DNA of 64,000 bases from an uncultured Acidimicrobiales bacterium (lineage in GTDB: Bacteria > Actinomycetota > Acidimicrobiia > Acidimicrobiales > SHLQ01): assembly GCA_937922235.1 (NCBI GenBank), contig CAKZVC010000001.1:85411-149410 (forward strand). The letters run 5' to 3'. The position numbers were made by a program, and so were the translations under genes. How positions within the stretch are numbered: position 1 is the first letter of the stretch; each line of letters begins with the position of its first letter. The notes beneath the pieces were generated by a model. The model saw only the letters and a list, made by a program, of their open reading frames with translations, was not told where the DNA came from and did no database searches. Below are positions 1-7,289 of this stretch, piece by piece.

Positions 1-1
1 T

Positions 2-556
2 GAAGTGCTCGAAGCACTCGCCACCGCTGGCGCTTTCGGCGACCGGCGATCCGCCCTCTGGGAGGCTGGCGCTGCCGCACAGGCATCCGACGCTCGCTTG
101 CCCGGGATCATCACCGGTACCGAAGCTCCGCAGCTTCCTGGCATGACCGACCGCGAGATCTCCCTCGCCAACCTATGGGCCACCGGCGTCGCCCCCGATG
201 GGCACCCCACCCGGTATTACCGCGAGGACCTCGACAACTTCGGCGTACTGCCATCGTCAAAGCTGGCTGAACAAACCTCGGGTGATCGCATCATGGTCGC
301 CGGTGTCGTGACCCATCGGCAGCGGCCAGCAACCGCGTCGGGAACCACGTTCCTCAACCTCGAAGACGAACACGGCCTCATCAATGTCATTGTGTCGAAG
401 GGCTGCTGGATGCGGCACCAACAGATCGCACTGTCATCGACCGCGCTCATCGTGCGCGGCAAGGTCGAGCTCGTCGAAGGCGTTATCAATGTGATTGCCG
501 ACAAGCTCGTCGAGTTCACCGTCGCCGCCCCAATCACATCGAGAGACTTCCGTTAG
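2..556 (+). CDS. dnaE2: Error-prone DNA polymerase DnaE2 (ImuC), C-terminal part
   Basis: Partial gene running in from the left edge; about 184 C-terminal residues are visible. DnaE2 is the catalytic subunit of the damage-induced mutasome and works with ImuA'/ImuB in translesion synthesis. The visible part carries the linker LWATGVAPDGHP and the OB-fold segment VAGVVTHRQRPATASGTTFL followed by NLEDEHGLINVIV, and ends in SRDFR, all typical of DnaE2 rather than the replicative DnaE1. The polymerase and PHP domains lie outside the window, as would any LexA-controlled promoter. No partner mutasome gene follows; the next gene is a convergent TetR regulator. Confidence 0.9.
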   Translation, partial: EVLEALATAGAFGDRRSALWEAGAAAQASDARLPGIITGTEAPQLPGMTDREISLANLWATGVAPDGHPTRYYREDLDNFGVLPSSKLAEQTSGDRIMVAGVVTHRQRPATASGTTFLNLEDEHGLINVIVSKGCWMRHQQIALSSTALIVRGKVELVEGVINVIADKLVEFTVAAPITSRDFR

Positions 557-571
557 CCCAGAGCGTTGGCG

Positions 572-1126
572 TTAGCCCTTGCGGGTGAGTCGTTCGGGAA
601 GCGTCTCGAGTGCTCGTTGGTAAGCCTCGGTTTTGCCGCTTGTCACCGAAATAACCATGCCGCCCTCGATCGCTGCAACGACATCCATCGCTGCAGCGTC
701 GGCCTCTTCGGGGGTCAGGCCAGCATCGAGCGAAATGTTGGTGAGCGCTTCTGCCCACGCATTGACACACTCTCCAGCGATGGCACGGTTTCCGGCGTCG
801 GAAACACTCAACGCCACCACAAGGCACGACTGCGTCCCGCCTTGGTAGTACTCATCAAGGCCCTTCGCGACCTGCTTGGCTCGTTCGAGGGGAGGGCCAT
901 CGGTGAACGCTGGCTCGAGTGCTTTGGCGTACCGCTGATGTGCCCGCTCGACGATCGCCTGAACCATTTCGTCCTTACCGCCAGGGAAACGGTGGTACAG
1001 GCTTGCTCGACCAAGGCCGGTGGCCTCGGACAACAGATTGATGCTCGCTCCTTCATAGCCATGGCGGCTGAAAACCGCCGAGACCGCGTCGGTCAGGCTC
1101 TCGTCATCGATGGTTCTTGCTGGCAT
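572..1126 (-). CDS. TetR/AcrR-family transcriptional regulator
   Basis: 184 aa. The N-terminus (about residues 8-55) forms a TetR-type helix-turn-helix (GYEGASINLLSEATGLGRAS then LYHRFPGGKDEM), followed by an all-helical ligand-binding and dimerisation domain with Cys98. It lies convergent to dnaE2 and divergent from the SRPBCC/TetR operon. Just upstream of its start is a short palindromic motif ACCGAACGGT (1139-1148) that could be its own operator. Targets and ligand cannot be deduced. Family assignment is secure; the specific function is unknown. Confidence 0.85.
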   Translation of the reverse strand: MPARTIDDESLTDAVSAVFSRHGYEGASINLLSEATGLGRASLYHRFPGGKDEMVQAIVERAHQRYAKALEPAFTDGPPLERAKQVAKGLDEYYQGGTQSCLVVALSVSDAGNRAIAGECVNAWAEALTNISLDAGLTPEEADAAAMDVVAAIEGGMVISVTSGKTEAYQRALETLPERLTRKG

Positions 1127-1138
1127 GAGTAAAAGTGT

Positions 1139-1155
1139 ACCGAACGGTCGTTTCC
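1139..1155. promoter_or_regulatory. Possible operator of the divergent TetR gene
   Basis: ACCG-AA-CGGT is a short dyad 13 bp from the start codon of the minus-strand TetR gene. The overlapping stretch CGAACGGTCGTTT also resembles an imperfect actinobacterial SOS box (CGAAC-N4-GTTCG), but its right half-site is poor. Assigned by position only. Confidence 0.3.
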
Positions 1156-1197
1156 ACTCAACGCACGCCTTCGCGCTGCGCCCAGAGCACTAAGTAA

Positions 1198-1259
1198 TGC
1201 AACTCCTGGTTGCAATAGTGGTTATGGTCAGGTAACTTCTAATGCAACACAAAGTTGCA
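1198..1259. promoter_or_regulatory. Two identical operator-like inverted repeats around a promoter
   Basis: Two copies of TGCAAC-N5-GTTGCA lie at 1198-1214 and 1243-1259, with centres 45 bp apart. Between them is a plausible promoter: TTGCAA (1210-1215), a 17-nt spacer, and TAACTT (1233-1238). The -35 box overlaps the right half of the first repeat, and the second repeat overlaps the probable transcript start. The layout fits autorepression by the TetR protein encoded at the end of this SRPBCC-TetR operon. Sequence seen directly; regulator assignment inferred. Confidence 0.6.
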
Positions 1260-1274
1260 ATGGATGGAGATGAA

Positions 1275-1727
1275 ATGAAACAAATTCAGACCACAATCGA
1301 GATCGATGCCACGCCCGACGAGGTCTGGGGCGTGCTCGTGGACTTCGACTCGCACGCCGACTGGAACCCATTCTTTTCCAGCATTGAGGGATCGCCCGTC
1401 GTGGGTCAGCAGATCAAGATCCGGGCGCGAAAGCCTGACGGCAGTCCGGGAATGGGCTTTACCCCGACGATTCTCGATGTGCAGCCCGGCTCGCTGTTGC
1501 GGTGGAAGGGCAAGCTCCTCGTGAACGGGATCTTCGACGGTGAGCATGTCTTCGAATTGGCGGCGCTCGCTGGGGGTCGAACCCGTCTCGACCACGGTGA
1601 GGTGTTCACGGGCATCCTGATCCCGCTGATGGGCAAGGTGCTCAAGGGCACCGAGGCCGGGTTCAACGCGTTCAATTCAGCGTTGGCTGACGAAGTTGCC
1701 TCCCGTCGCGAGGCAGACTGTCAGTAA
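1275..1727 (+). CDS. SRPBCC (START/Bet v1-like) domain protein
   Basis: 150 aa with the start taken at the ATG that follows a GGAG at suitable spacing; a start 33 nt upstream is possible but would overlap an operator repeat. The sequence IEIDATPDEVWGVLVDFDSH opens a polyketide-cyclase/SRPBCC fold, a helix-grip fold that makes a cavity for hydrophobic ligands. A single domain fills the protein. Its stop overlaps the start of the following TetR gene (TAATG), so the two are translationally coupled, which suggests the SRPBCC protein binds or modifies a compound sensed by that regulator. The ligand is unknown. Confidence 0.85.
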   Translation: MKQIQTTIEIDATPDEVWGVLVDFDSHADWNPFFSSIEGSPVVGQQIKIRARKPDGSPGMGFTPTILDVQPGSLLRWKGKLLVNGIFDGEHVFELAALAGGRTRLDHGEVFTGILIPLMGKVLKGTEAGFNAFNSALADEVASRREADCQ

Positions 1728-2287
1728 TGGCTACCGAACCATCTCATCGACGCGGTAAGGCGGTTGACGAGAAGATTCTGGGCGCTGTCATCGACGTGAT
1801 TGAGGCATCGGGAACGCTGGCGATCAAGGTCGACCAGGTTGCAGCTGTAGCGGGGGTGAATAAGACGACGATCTATCGCAAATTCCCTACGCGGGACGAG
1901 CTCGTGCTCACGGCGATCCTGGCACAGGCGGAGACGGTGATTCCTATCCCCGACACCGGTTCGCTTCGAGATGATCTCACTGCCATTGCGCGGATGGTGC
2001 GTGAGGTTGTCACGTCGCCGCTCGGACGAGCACTGCTGTCGGCGTCGGCTGAGTCGCCGCAGCTTGCGGAGCTTCGGCCGGAGTACTGGGGCGCAAGATT
2101 TGCTGTAGCAGCGGAAGTGATCGAGCGGGCGGTAAGAAGTGGAGAGTGCAAGCCACCCGAAGACCCGGCGCTGTTAATCGAACTCATGGTCGCCCCGATC
2201 CACTTTCGGGCAAGTCAGGTCGGTGGCGAGATTACTGACACGTTCATCGAGCTGCAGGTCGACCGGCTGATGCAGGCGCTCACCTGA
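1727..2287 (+). CDS. TetR-family transcriptional regulator
   Basis: 186 aa. The HTH at about residues 15-60 (VDQVAAVAGVNKTTIYRKFP) is a clear TetR recognition module and the C-terminal half is helical. The start codon overlaps the stop of the SRPBCC gene. Two identical TGCAAC-N5-GTTGCA repeats upstream of the operon are its likely binding sites, giving autoregulation. It is one of two TetR genes flanking the SRPBCC gene, but the two proteins are not close to each other. Confidence 0.88.
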   Translation: MATEPSHRRGKAVDEKILGAVIDVIEASGTLAIKVDQVAAVAGVNKTTIYRKFPTRDELVLTAILAQAETVIPIPDTGSLRDDLTAIARMVREVVTSPLGRALLSASAESPQLAELRPEYWGARFAVAAEVIERAVRSGECKPPEDPALLIELMVAPIHFRASQVGGEITDTFIELQVDRLMQALT

Positions 2288-2344
2288 AACCGGGGCGCGA
2301 TTTTCTACAGCAGGCCTTCTGTCTTCTGTCGTAGCATCCGGAAT

Positions 2345-2749
2345 ATGAGTGATGCACCCAAAAACCTACGCACGCACCCGCTGCACCTCGGCCTGGGTGC
2401 AACATCGATTCCACAGCCGGAGTTCACCGGCGAGATGGAGTGGTACCAGGGCTACGGCGAACGCCATGGCGCCGACGGCAAGGAAGGCCGCCTGATGTCG
2501 ATGCATACCTTCTTGGAGTCATGGGACGTCTGGGAGATGCATCCGACAGGCTCTGAAGTGGTGCTGTGCGTTGCTGGGGAGATCGAGCTCGTGCAAGAGG
2601 TCGACGGTGATGAGGTGAAGACCGCGCTTGCCGAGGGCGAATATGCGATCAATGCCCCCGGCACCTGGCACACGGCCAACGTGTCCGGGCGGGCAACGGC
2701 AGTCTTTGTTACGGCCGGCGAAGGAACTGAGCATCGCCCGCGAAGCTAG
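2345..2749 (+). CDS. Cupin-domain protein
   Basis: 134 aa. A single conserved beta-barrel (cupin) fold: TGSEVVLCVAGEIELVQEVD supplies the first motif with a metal-type glutamate, and APGTWHTANVSGRATAVFVT supplies the second with a histidine. Such small cupins are often metal-binding enzymes or sensors; the substrate is not evident. The 3' end overlaps the convergent gene by 4 nt. It has its own leader of about 57 bp after the TetR gene and may be separately transcribed. Confidence 0.75.
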   Translation: MSDAPKNLRTHPLHLGLGATSIPQPEFTGEMEWYQGYGERHGADGKEGRLMSMHTFLESWDVWEMHPTGSEVVLCVAGEIELVQEVDGDEVKTALAEGEYAINAPGTWHTANVSGRATAVFVTAGEGTEHRPRS

Positions 2750-3132
2750 GCGGTTGCTGTTCCTGTCTGGTGGCCCTGCACGGCAACCCGATGACGCCGA
2801 AGGATGGTCACTGTTCGCTCGGTGATCGTGACTTCGACGTCGCGAGGCCAGTTCGCTGGCCGAAGCCTGAACTCGCTGACAAGCCAAGGGCCAAGCGTGT
2901 AGTCGGTGTTCGCAATTGGGTCCGGCTCCCATGTAATTGCTGATACTGGAGGCGGGGGAATGTCCGGTACGGTCCAGCCCATTTTTCTCAGGTCGCTGAA
3001 GAGTTCGGTGGGAGCGTTGTTGCCATCGAAGCTCATGGTCACATCTGGGGCGCGGTGTGCTCCGCGTGATGTCACCTCGGCCTCACTTCTGATCTTCTGG
3101 AGGGTCTGTAGTCCGGCGACTTCCTTCAGCAT
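2746..3132 (-). CDS. Hypothetical protein downstream of the SLOG-macro gene
   Basis: 128 aa, not recognised. The sequence is non-repetitive with a proline-rich centre (VPDIPPPPVSAITWEP) and a beta-rich C-terminus (VEVTITERTVTILRRHRVAV). It follows the NAD operon on the same strand after about 110 bp, and a short hairpin separates the two, so co-transcription is uncertain. It ends 4 nt inside the convergent cupin gene. No signal peptide or membrane segment is seen. Confidence 0.5.
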   Translation of the reverse strand: MLKEVAGLQTLQKIRSEAEVTSRGAHRAPDVTMSFDGNNAPTELFSDLRKMGWTVPDIPPPPVSAITWEPDPIANTDYTLGPWLVSEFRLRPANWPRDVEVTITERTVTILRRHRVAVQGHQTGTATA

Positions 3133-3225
3133 TGTTCGTGTCCCTTATTTTCGATCATCCTTTTGGGATGACCTCCCGTCAGTTGTGTCAACGGTCACGA
3201 GCGTCTTAATCTATATAGCCCGTTT

Positions 3226-3241
3226 ACCCCAAAGTTGGGGT
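3226..3241 (-). terminator. Short hairpin at the end of the NAD operon
   Basis: ACCCCA-AAGT-TGGGGT forms a 6-bp stem with a 4-nt loop abutting the stop codon of the SLOG-macro gene. There is no T-run, so it is at best a weak terminator or a pause/processing element. Confidence 0.35.
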
Positions 3242-4251
3242 CACGTGGGAGGGGAGATCAGATCGGCATACAGCTCGAAATTGTCCTCGTTGAAACACAC
3301 GAACACCACCTCAAGAAATTCATGTTCGTTGTTGCTTAGCCAGGCCTCGACGGCAGCTGTCGCCACTGCTGCCGCACGGTCGAGCGGAAACCGGTAGACG
3401 CCCGTGCTGATGTTCGGGAATGCGATGCTTGCTGTTCCTGCTTCGGCGGCAAGACGCAGCGACTCGGTGTAGCACCGACCCAGAAGTGCGTCGTGCTGCT
3501 CGGGTTTGTCACCTGTCCAGACGGGGCCCACGGTGTGCACGACGAAGTTCGCAGAAAGGTTTCCGGCCTGGGTGATGACCGCCTCGCCGGTGGGGCATCC
3601 GCCCTGTCGGGCAACCACGGCCCGGCAGGAGGCGAGGAGGTCCGGCCCAGCTGCGCGGTGGACCGCCCTATCCACACCGCCTCCGCCCAGAAGTGACGAG
3701 TTCGCTGCATTCACCACTGCGTCAACCTCTTGCTTGGTGATATCCCCCTGGACGACACGAAGGATCGTGGCGCCAACTCGTGTCTCGTGCACGCTGTGTG
3801 ATGTGTCCTGTGCGTGTCGTTCAGTGAGTGGGCGTCGGAGAGGAGTCACTCCATTTAGTACCACCGGAATCCCGGCAGTGGCAGCGATCCGACACATGTG
3901 CTCAGTCCCTGCGATACACAGCGGCGAAGACCACTCGAAGTCGAAATCATCCTTGAAAGCGAGAATGAGCTCGGGCGCCCAGCTCAGCATTTTCTCGTTG
4001 TACTGGTGCATTGGTCCTGGGTAGTCGCCAGCAGTCAACGGCTCTGCGAGAAGGTTGACGTGGTTGGCTTCAGCCCATGTCCGTGCGATTTCATCGGCGC
4101 CGTCAGCCATTCCGGTGATTACCCGGAACGACCCGCCGGTCGCTGCTTGACGGGTTGCAAGCTCGTCGAGGGCGAGCTCGATCACGGCACGATCTGACCA
4201 GTTCACCGAACCAGTCACGACAACCCGTGCCGGGGTGTGCTCGCTCATCAT
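3241..4251 (-). CDS. SLOG-like domain fused to a macro (ADP-ribose-binding) domain
   Basis: 336 aa in two domains. Residues ~8-135 resemble a SLOG/Rossmann nucleotide-binding domain of the DUF2493 type (VVVTGSVNWSDR ... RVITGMADGADEIARTWAEA). Residues ~160-336 form a macro domain with ADP-ribose motifs: NAANSSLLGGGGVDRAVHRA, the late loop ISTGVYRFP, and QGDI at the start. Macro domains bind or hydrolyse ADP-ribose derivatives, and SLOG domains bind NAD- or nucleotide-derived ligands. The start codon overlaps the nicotinamide phosphoribosyltransferase stop (ATGA), which places it as the last gene of the operon. A role in clearing or sensing ADP-ribose species is likely; the exact substrate is unknown. 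Confidence 0.88.
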   Translation of the reverse strand: MMSEHTPARVVVTGSVNWSDRAVIELALDELATRQAATGGSFRVITGMADGADEIARTWAEANHVNLLAEPLTAGDYPGPMHQYNEKMLSWAPELILAFKDDFDFEWSSPLCIAGTEHMCRIAATAGIPVVLNGVTPLRRPLTERHAQDTSHSVHETRVGATILRVVQGDITKQEVDAVVNAANSSLLGGGGVDRAVHRAAGPDLLASCRAVVARQGGCPTGEAVITQAGNLSANFVVHTVGPVWTGDKPEQHDALLGRCYTESLRLAAEAGTASIAFPNISTGVYRFPLDRAAAVATAAVEAWLSNNEHEFLEVVFVCFNEDNFELYADLISPPT

Positions 4252-5701
4252 TGACCCCGCAGTCGAGCACGGATGTCGCGCAACGTCTCATCGCGGACGA
4301 GTGTGCCATCGGCAAAGACCGGCTCGAATGCACAGTTGCGAACTCGGTCCCAGCTCGTGCGCTCTTCGAGTACGAGCTCACCGTTATCGTCAACGGCTAC
4401 GGCCAGGAGGCCTCGTGCCGAACGCTTCGTTCCATCATCGGTTGCGGGATCCTTGAAAATCTCCCGAAGCTCGCCATCGACCACGCCTGCAGTTGCCTTC
4501 ATCGCAAAGCCGAACGTATCGCGCGTGTTGTACTGGTACGTGAAGCTGCCAATGCCGAAGATGTTCTTTGGAACGAATCCCTTCGCGGCGACGCCCGCAC
4601 AGATGGCCTCGCAGCGTTCGGTTGTGATCGAGTCGCCGTAGATCAAGTTGATGTGAGGGTCGAGCTCTTTGAAGCCCTTGGCGTTGACGGTTCCGCCAAA
4701 TACTTCCCACGCCAACTCATATGACCCCTTGTGGGCCGGGAGCCAACAGGTGCGTCGGGGTCGCCGACCAGAATCTTGACTGGGTCACCGCTATCGGGCC
4801 GGATGGTCACCACACCGTCACGGCTGAGGATGTCCTCTCGCAGCTCCGGCAGGAACTCGGTCCACACCTTCCAGTAGTCCCAGGTGTCGGACACGATCGA
4901 CACAATTCCGCTTGGGTAGAGCTCGGTGATGAGCCGGTGGAACGTCTCGATCTCGTCTTCCTTGGTGCCCATGCACATCACCGAATGCTCCGTAGCGGGC
5001 ACCGAGCCGCCAACGAGGTCCTCGTCGCTGTTGGCGCCGTAGTAATCCTCTAGGAAGTCGATCGCCGGGACGGTGTCGGTCCCGGTAAAGCTGAGCAAGT
5101 GTCCGCCCCCAGACAACATGGCTGCTTCGCTGCCGTACATGCCTCGGTAGCTGAAGTCGTGGCCTTGCCAGTCGACGAAGTTGGGGTCGCCGCCGGTGGC
5201 TTCGATCCAGTGGTCGAGTATCCGGCGGTACTTGCGGGCGATGGTGGCCGAGGTGCTCGGGCCCCAAATGACCGAGCTCAGTGAGGTCTCCAAGTAGTTC
5301 GTGATCCAGAAGAACTCGGGCATCGTGTTCCAGACGACGAACATGGGAACGCCGATCGGTGTGTTGGTCCCCTCGGGGAGAGCCCACACCTCGATCGGCA
5401 GGTACCCGAGGTCGTGGAGGTCTTCGATGTGATCGACTTCGATGCTGATGCCGGCGTTGCGCATTCGTCGGGCGTAGCGTTCGACAACTTCATATTTAGG
5501 GCGATCGAAGAAGTCTCGGTTCCATTGCTTGATCAGGTACTCCTTCACGAAGTACTGCAGTCCAAAGAACACAACCGAGTCGATGTCGTCGATACGGGAC
5601 TTGCGTGGAGTCCAGTTGCTAAACACCGTCGTGGTTCCCTTGGGGTACTGCGAGCGGTGGTCCGCTTTGTAGAAGTCGATGAGGGTCAGCGGGGTGCTCA
5701 T
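4248..5701 (-). CDS. nadV: Nicotinamide phosphoribosyltransferase (NadV/NAMPT-like), split by a frameshift
   Basis: Two reading frames together make one NAMPT-like protein of about 483 aa. The N-terminal frame (5701 to about 4735) contains LIDFYKADHRSQYPKGTTTV, the active-site segment VVTIRPDSGDPVKI and conserved DTWDYW. The C-terminal frame resumes as AHKGSYELAWEVFGGTVNAK and ends at 4248. One nucleotide is missing near 4735-4742, in a CCCGG stretch; restoring it joins the frames without other change. NAMPT converts nicotinamide and PRPP to NMN. The start overlaps the stop of the PRPP-synthetase-like gene (ATGA). The product is truncated if the shift is real, but a base-calling error is equally plausible. 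Nicotinamide ADP-ribosyltransferases of phage NARP1 look similar, so substrate choice (PRPP or ADPR-PP) is open. Confidence 0.85.
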
Positions 5702-6507
5702 GTGATGGAGCCTTTCGTGTAGAGATCGCGGAAGGGGATGGTGGTGACGTCGGGAAGGTCATCGGGGTCTGCCTGGCTGGGAGTAAGGCATGCAAGGGTC
5801 GAGAACGTCTCGGCAAGCTGTGTGGTGCCCTTGGTGAAGAGCCCGTGGGTCACCGCGAGCGTGAGGGGGCCGGCGTTTGCTGCCTTGAGCTGGTTGGCCA
5901 GTCCGAGAAATGTCCCCCCGCCATCACAAATGTCGTCGACGATGATGCAGGGGCGGCCGTGAAGATCGTCTGTCAGAACGTTGAAGCCCGACAGTCGCCC
6001 TGTTGCTGGGTCTCGGTGTTTCAGGGCCTGGACCACCGGACGTCCGTCGAGCCAGGCGTAGGCCTTCTTCGTCGCTCCTGCGTCGGGAATGATGACGGTG
6101 GGGTTTGTGTCGAAGAGTCCTGCGTGAATGAAGCGGTCGACGACGGATGCCTGGTCGAAGTGTCGCAACTGGCCGGCGACGTCACTGTGTGGGTCGGCAA
6201 TCACCAGGTCGAGTTCGGCCACCATCTCGAGGGCGAGGCCCAGTTCGAACCCGTCGAGGGCGTCGTTGCGTCGGTCGTGTCGAGCAAACGGGAAGTAGGG
6301 GAGGAACCACTCGACTCGGCGTCCAAGCCTGCGGAGGATTCGGTCAGTAGTAATGACCGTGCCGAGGTCGTTGAACGAAGTCGCCGTAGCTTCGATCGTC
6401 CGAATGTTAAACAGCTCGATGTGCTCCGAGCGCAGTCGGACATGGCCCTCGCCTGCCGGGTACCGGAGTTGTTCCGTGACTTGATCGAGCGTGAAGTAGG
6501 TGCTCAT
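5698..6507 (-). CDS. Ribose-phosphate pyrophosphokinase-like protein (PRPP or ADPR-PP synthetase)
   Basis: 269 aa, shorter than housekeeping Prs (about 310 aa). The PRTase-type loop is clear (CIIVDDICDGGGTFLGLA), as are the N-terminal fold (FFxL-like start, ITTDRILRRLG) and FPFARHDRR in place of the usual PYARQDR ATP-loop. The start is the ATG at 6507 preceded by AAAGG. It is the first gene of an ATGA-coupled operon with the nicotinamide phosphoribosyltransferase, so it probably makes the activated pyrophosphate donor for it. The divergence from housekeeping Prs and the pairing resemble both bacterial nrtR-linked prs-nadV operons and the phage ADPR-PP synthetase (Adps) of NARP1. The sequence alone does not decide. 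Confidence 0.82.
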   Translation of the reverse strand: MSTYFTLDQVTEQLRYPAGEGHVRLRSEHIELFNIRTIEATATSFNDLGTVITTDRILRRLGRRVEWFLPYFPFARHDRRNDALDGFELGLALEMVAELDLVIADPHSDVAGQLRHFDQASVVDRFIHAGLFDTNPTVIIPDAGATKKAYAWLDGRPVVQALKHRDPATGRLSGFNVLTDDLHGRPCIIVDDICDGGGTFLGLANQLKAANAGPLTLAVTHGLFTKGTTQLAETFSTLACLTPSQADPDDLPDVTTIPFRDLYTKGSIT

Positions 6508-6519
6508 GTCAACCTTTCT

Positions 6520-6566
6520 TGTCAAGATGACTATAAAGAGGAGGGTCGTTAATTGTCAACGTGACA
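6520..6566. promoter_or_regulatory. Promoter of the NAD operon with two operator-like repeats
   Basis: On the minus strand TTGACA (6554-6559) and TTATAG (6531-6536) are separated by 17 nt, a good sigma-70 promoter for the prs-nadV-macro operon. TGTCA-ACG-TGACA (6554-6566) covers the -35 box and TGTCA-AGA-TGACT (6520-6532) overlaps the -10 edge; a further TGTCA half-site lies at 6507-6511. The repeats lie between the operon and the divergent NrtR-like gene, so NrtR binding and repression is the natural reading. Confidence 0.65.
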
Positions 6567-6585
6567 TCCATTGCATGGTTGGTTG

Positions 6586-6601
6586 CTACACTCGACGGCT
6601 G
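6586..6601 (+). promoter_or_regulatory. Putative -10 box for a leaderless nrtR transcript
   Basis: TACACT at 6586-6591 sits ten bases before the GTG taken as the nrtR start. Transcription would begin at or next to the start codon, a leaderless arrangement common in actinobacteria. No ribosome-binding site is seen. GTGACA at 6561-6566 is a weak -35 with a long spacer. Confidence 0.35.
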
Positions 6602-7287
6602 TGAGCATCGATGGTTACGACCCAACCAAGTTTCCGCCCTTTGCGGTCACGGTCGATCTGGTGGTTCTCACGGTGCGGCCGCCGCATCTTCAAGTGCTGT
6701 TGGTTCGCAGGGGAGAATCGCCGGCAAAGGGGTCGTGGGCGCTCCCGGGCGGCTTTGTCGGCCCAAAGCAAGACCTTGTCGATGCAGCGCAGTTCAAGCT
6801 CGCCGACAAGACAGGTATCGAAGTTGGCCAAGCACACCTCGAACAGCTCGGCACATTCGGTGCTCCCAAACGAGACCCCCGCATGCGCGTCGTGAGTGTT
6901 GCGCATCTCGCCCTTGTTGCCGATCCGCCGGAACCCGAGCTTGACTCAGCGGCTTGGCACCGAGTCGACGCACTTAGCGATTCATCTCTTGCGTTCGACC
7001 ACGCCGAGATCCTTGCCGCCGGGGTAGAACGCGCTCGATCGAAGCTCGAGTACACCACCCTTGCAACGTCGTTCTGTTCACCAGAGTTCACGATCGCCGA
7101 ACTCCGGTCCGTGTATGAGGCAGCGTGGGGGAGTGCTCTCGACGCGGCCAACTTCCATCGCAAGGTGATGGCTACTGATGGCTTTGTGGAAGCAACCGGG
7201 CGAACCGAGTCGGCCGGTCGGGGTCGTCCAGCGCGAACCTTCGTTGCTGGCGACGCCCGCGAACTCCACCCGCCCATCGTTCGCTGA
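6601..7287 (+). CDS. nrtR: NrtR-type Nudix/winged-helix regulator of NAD metabolism
   Basis: 228 aa. Residues ~12-140 are a Nudix-like domain (VTVDLVVLTVRPPHLQVLLV ... GSWALPGGFVGPKQDLVDAA) in which the catalytic Nudix box REXXEEXGE is degenerate (FKLADKTGIEVG). Loss of hydrolase residues is expected for the ADP-ribose-sensing NrtR regulators. The C-terminal ~75 residues (EFTIAELRSVYEAAWGSALD) form the winged helix. It is divergent from the PRPP-synthetase/NAMPT/macro operon with two TGTCA-N3-TGACA-like repeats between. NrtR proteins repress NAD genes and release DNA on binding ADP-ribose or related nucleotides. The GTG start is preferred because a -10 box sits just upstream. Confidence 0.88.
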   Translation: MSIDGYDPTKFPPFAVTVDLVVLTVRPPHLQVLLVRRGESPAKGSWALPGGFVGPKQDLVDAAQFKLADKTGIEVGQAHLEQLGTFGAPKRDPRMRVVSVAHLALVADPPEPELDSAAWHRVDALSDSSLAFDHAEILAAGVERARSKLEYTTLATSFCSPEFTIAELRSVYEAAWGSALDAANFHRKVMATDGFVEATGRTESAGRGRPARTFVAGDARELHPPIVR

Positions 7288-7289
7288 CT

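Noticed and set aside
1139..1155. SOS box before the minus-strand TetR gene
   Set aside because: CGAACGGTCGTTT matches only the left half of the LexA consensus; the right half-site is poor.
4248..5701. Programmed frameshift in nadV
   Set aside because: No slippery heptamer or downstream hairpin was seen at the shift; a single-base deletion or base-calling error is simpler.
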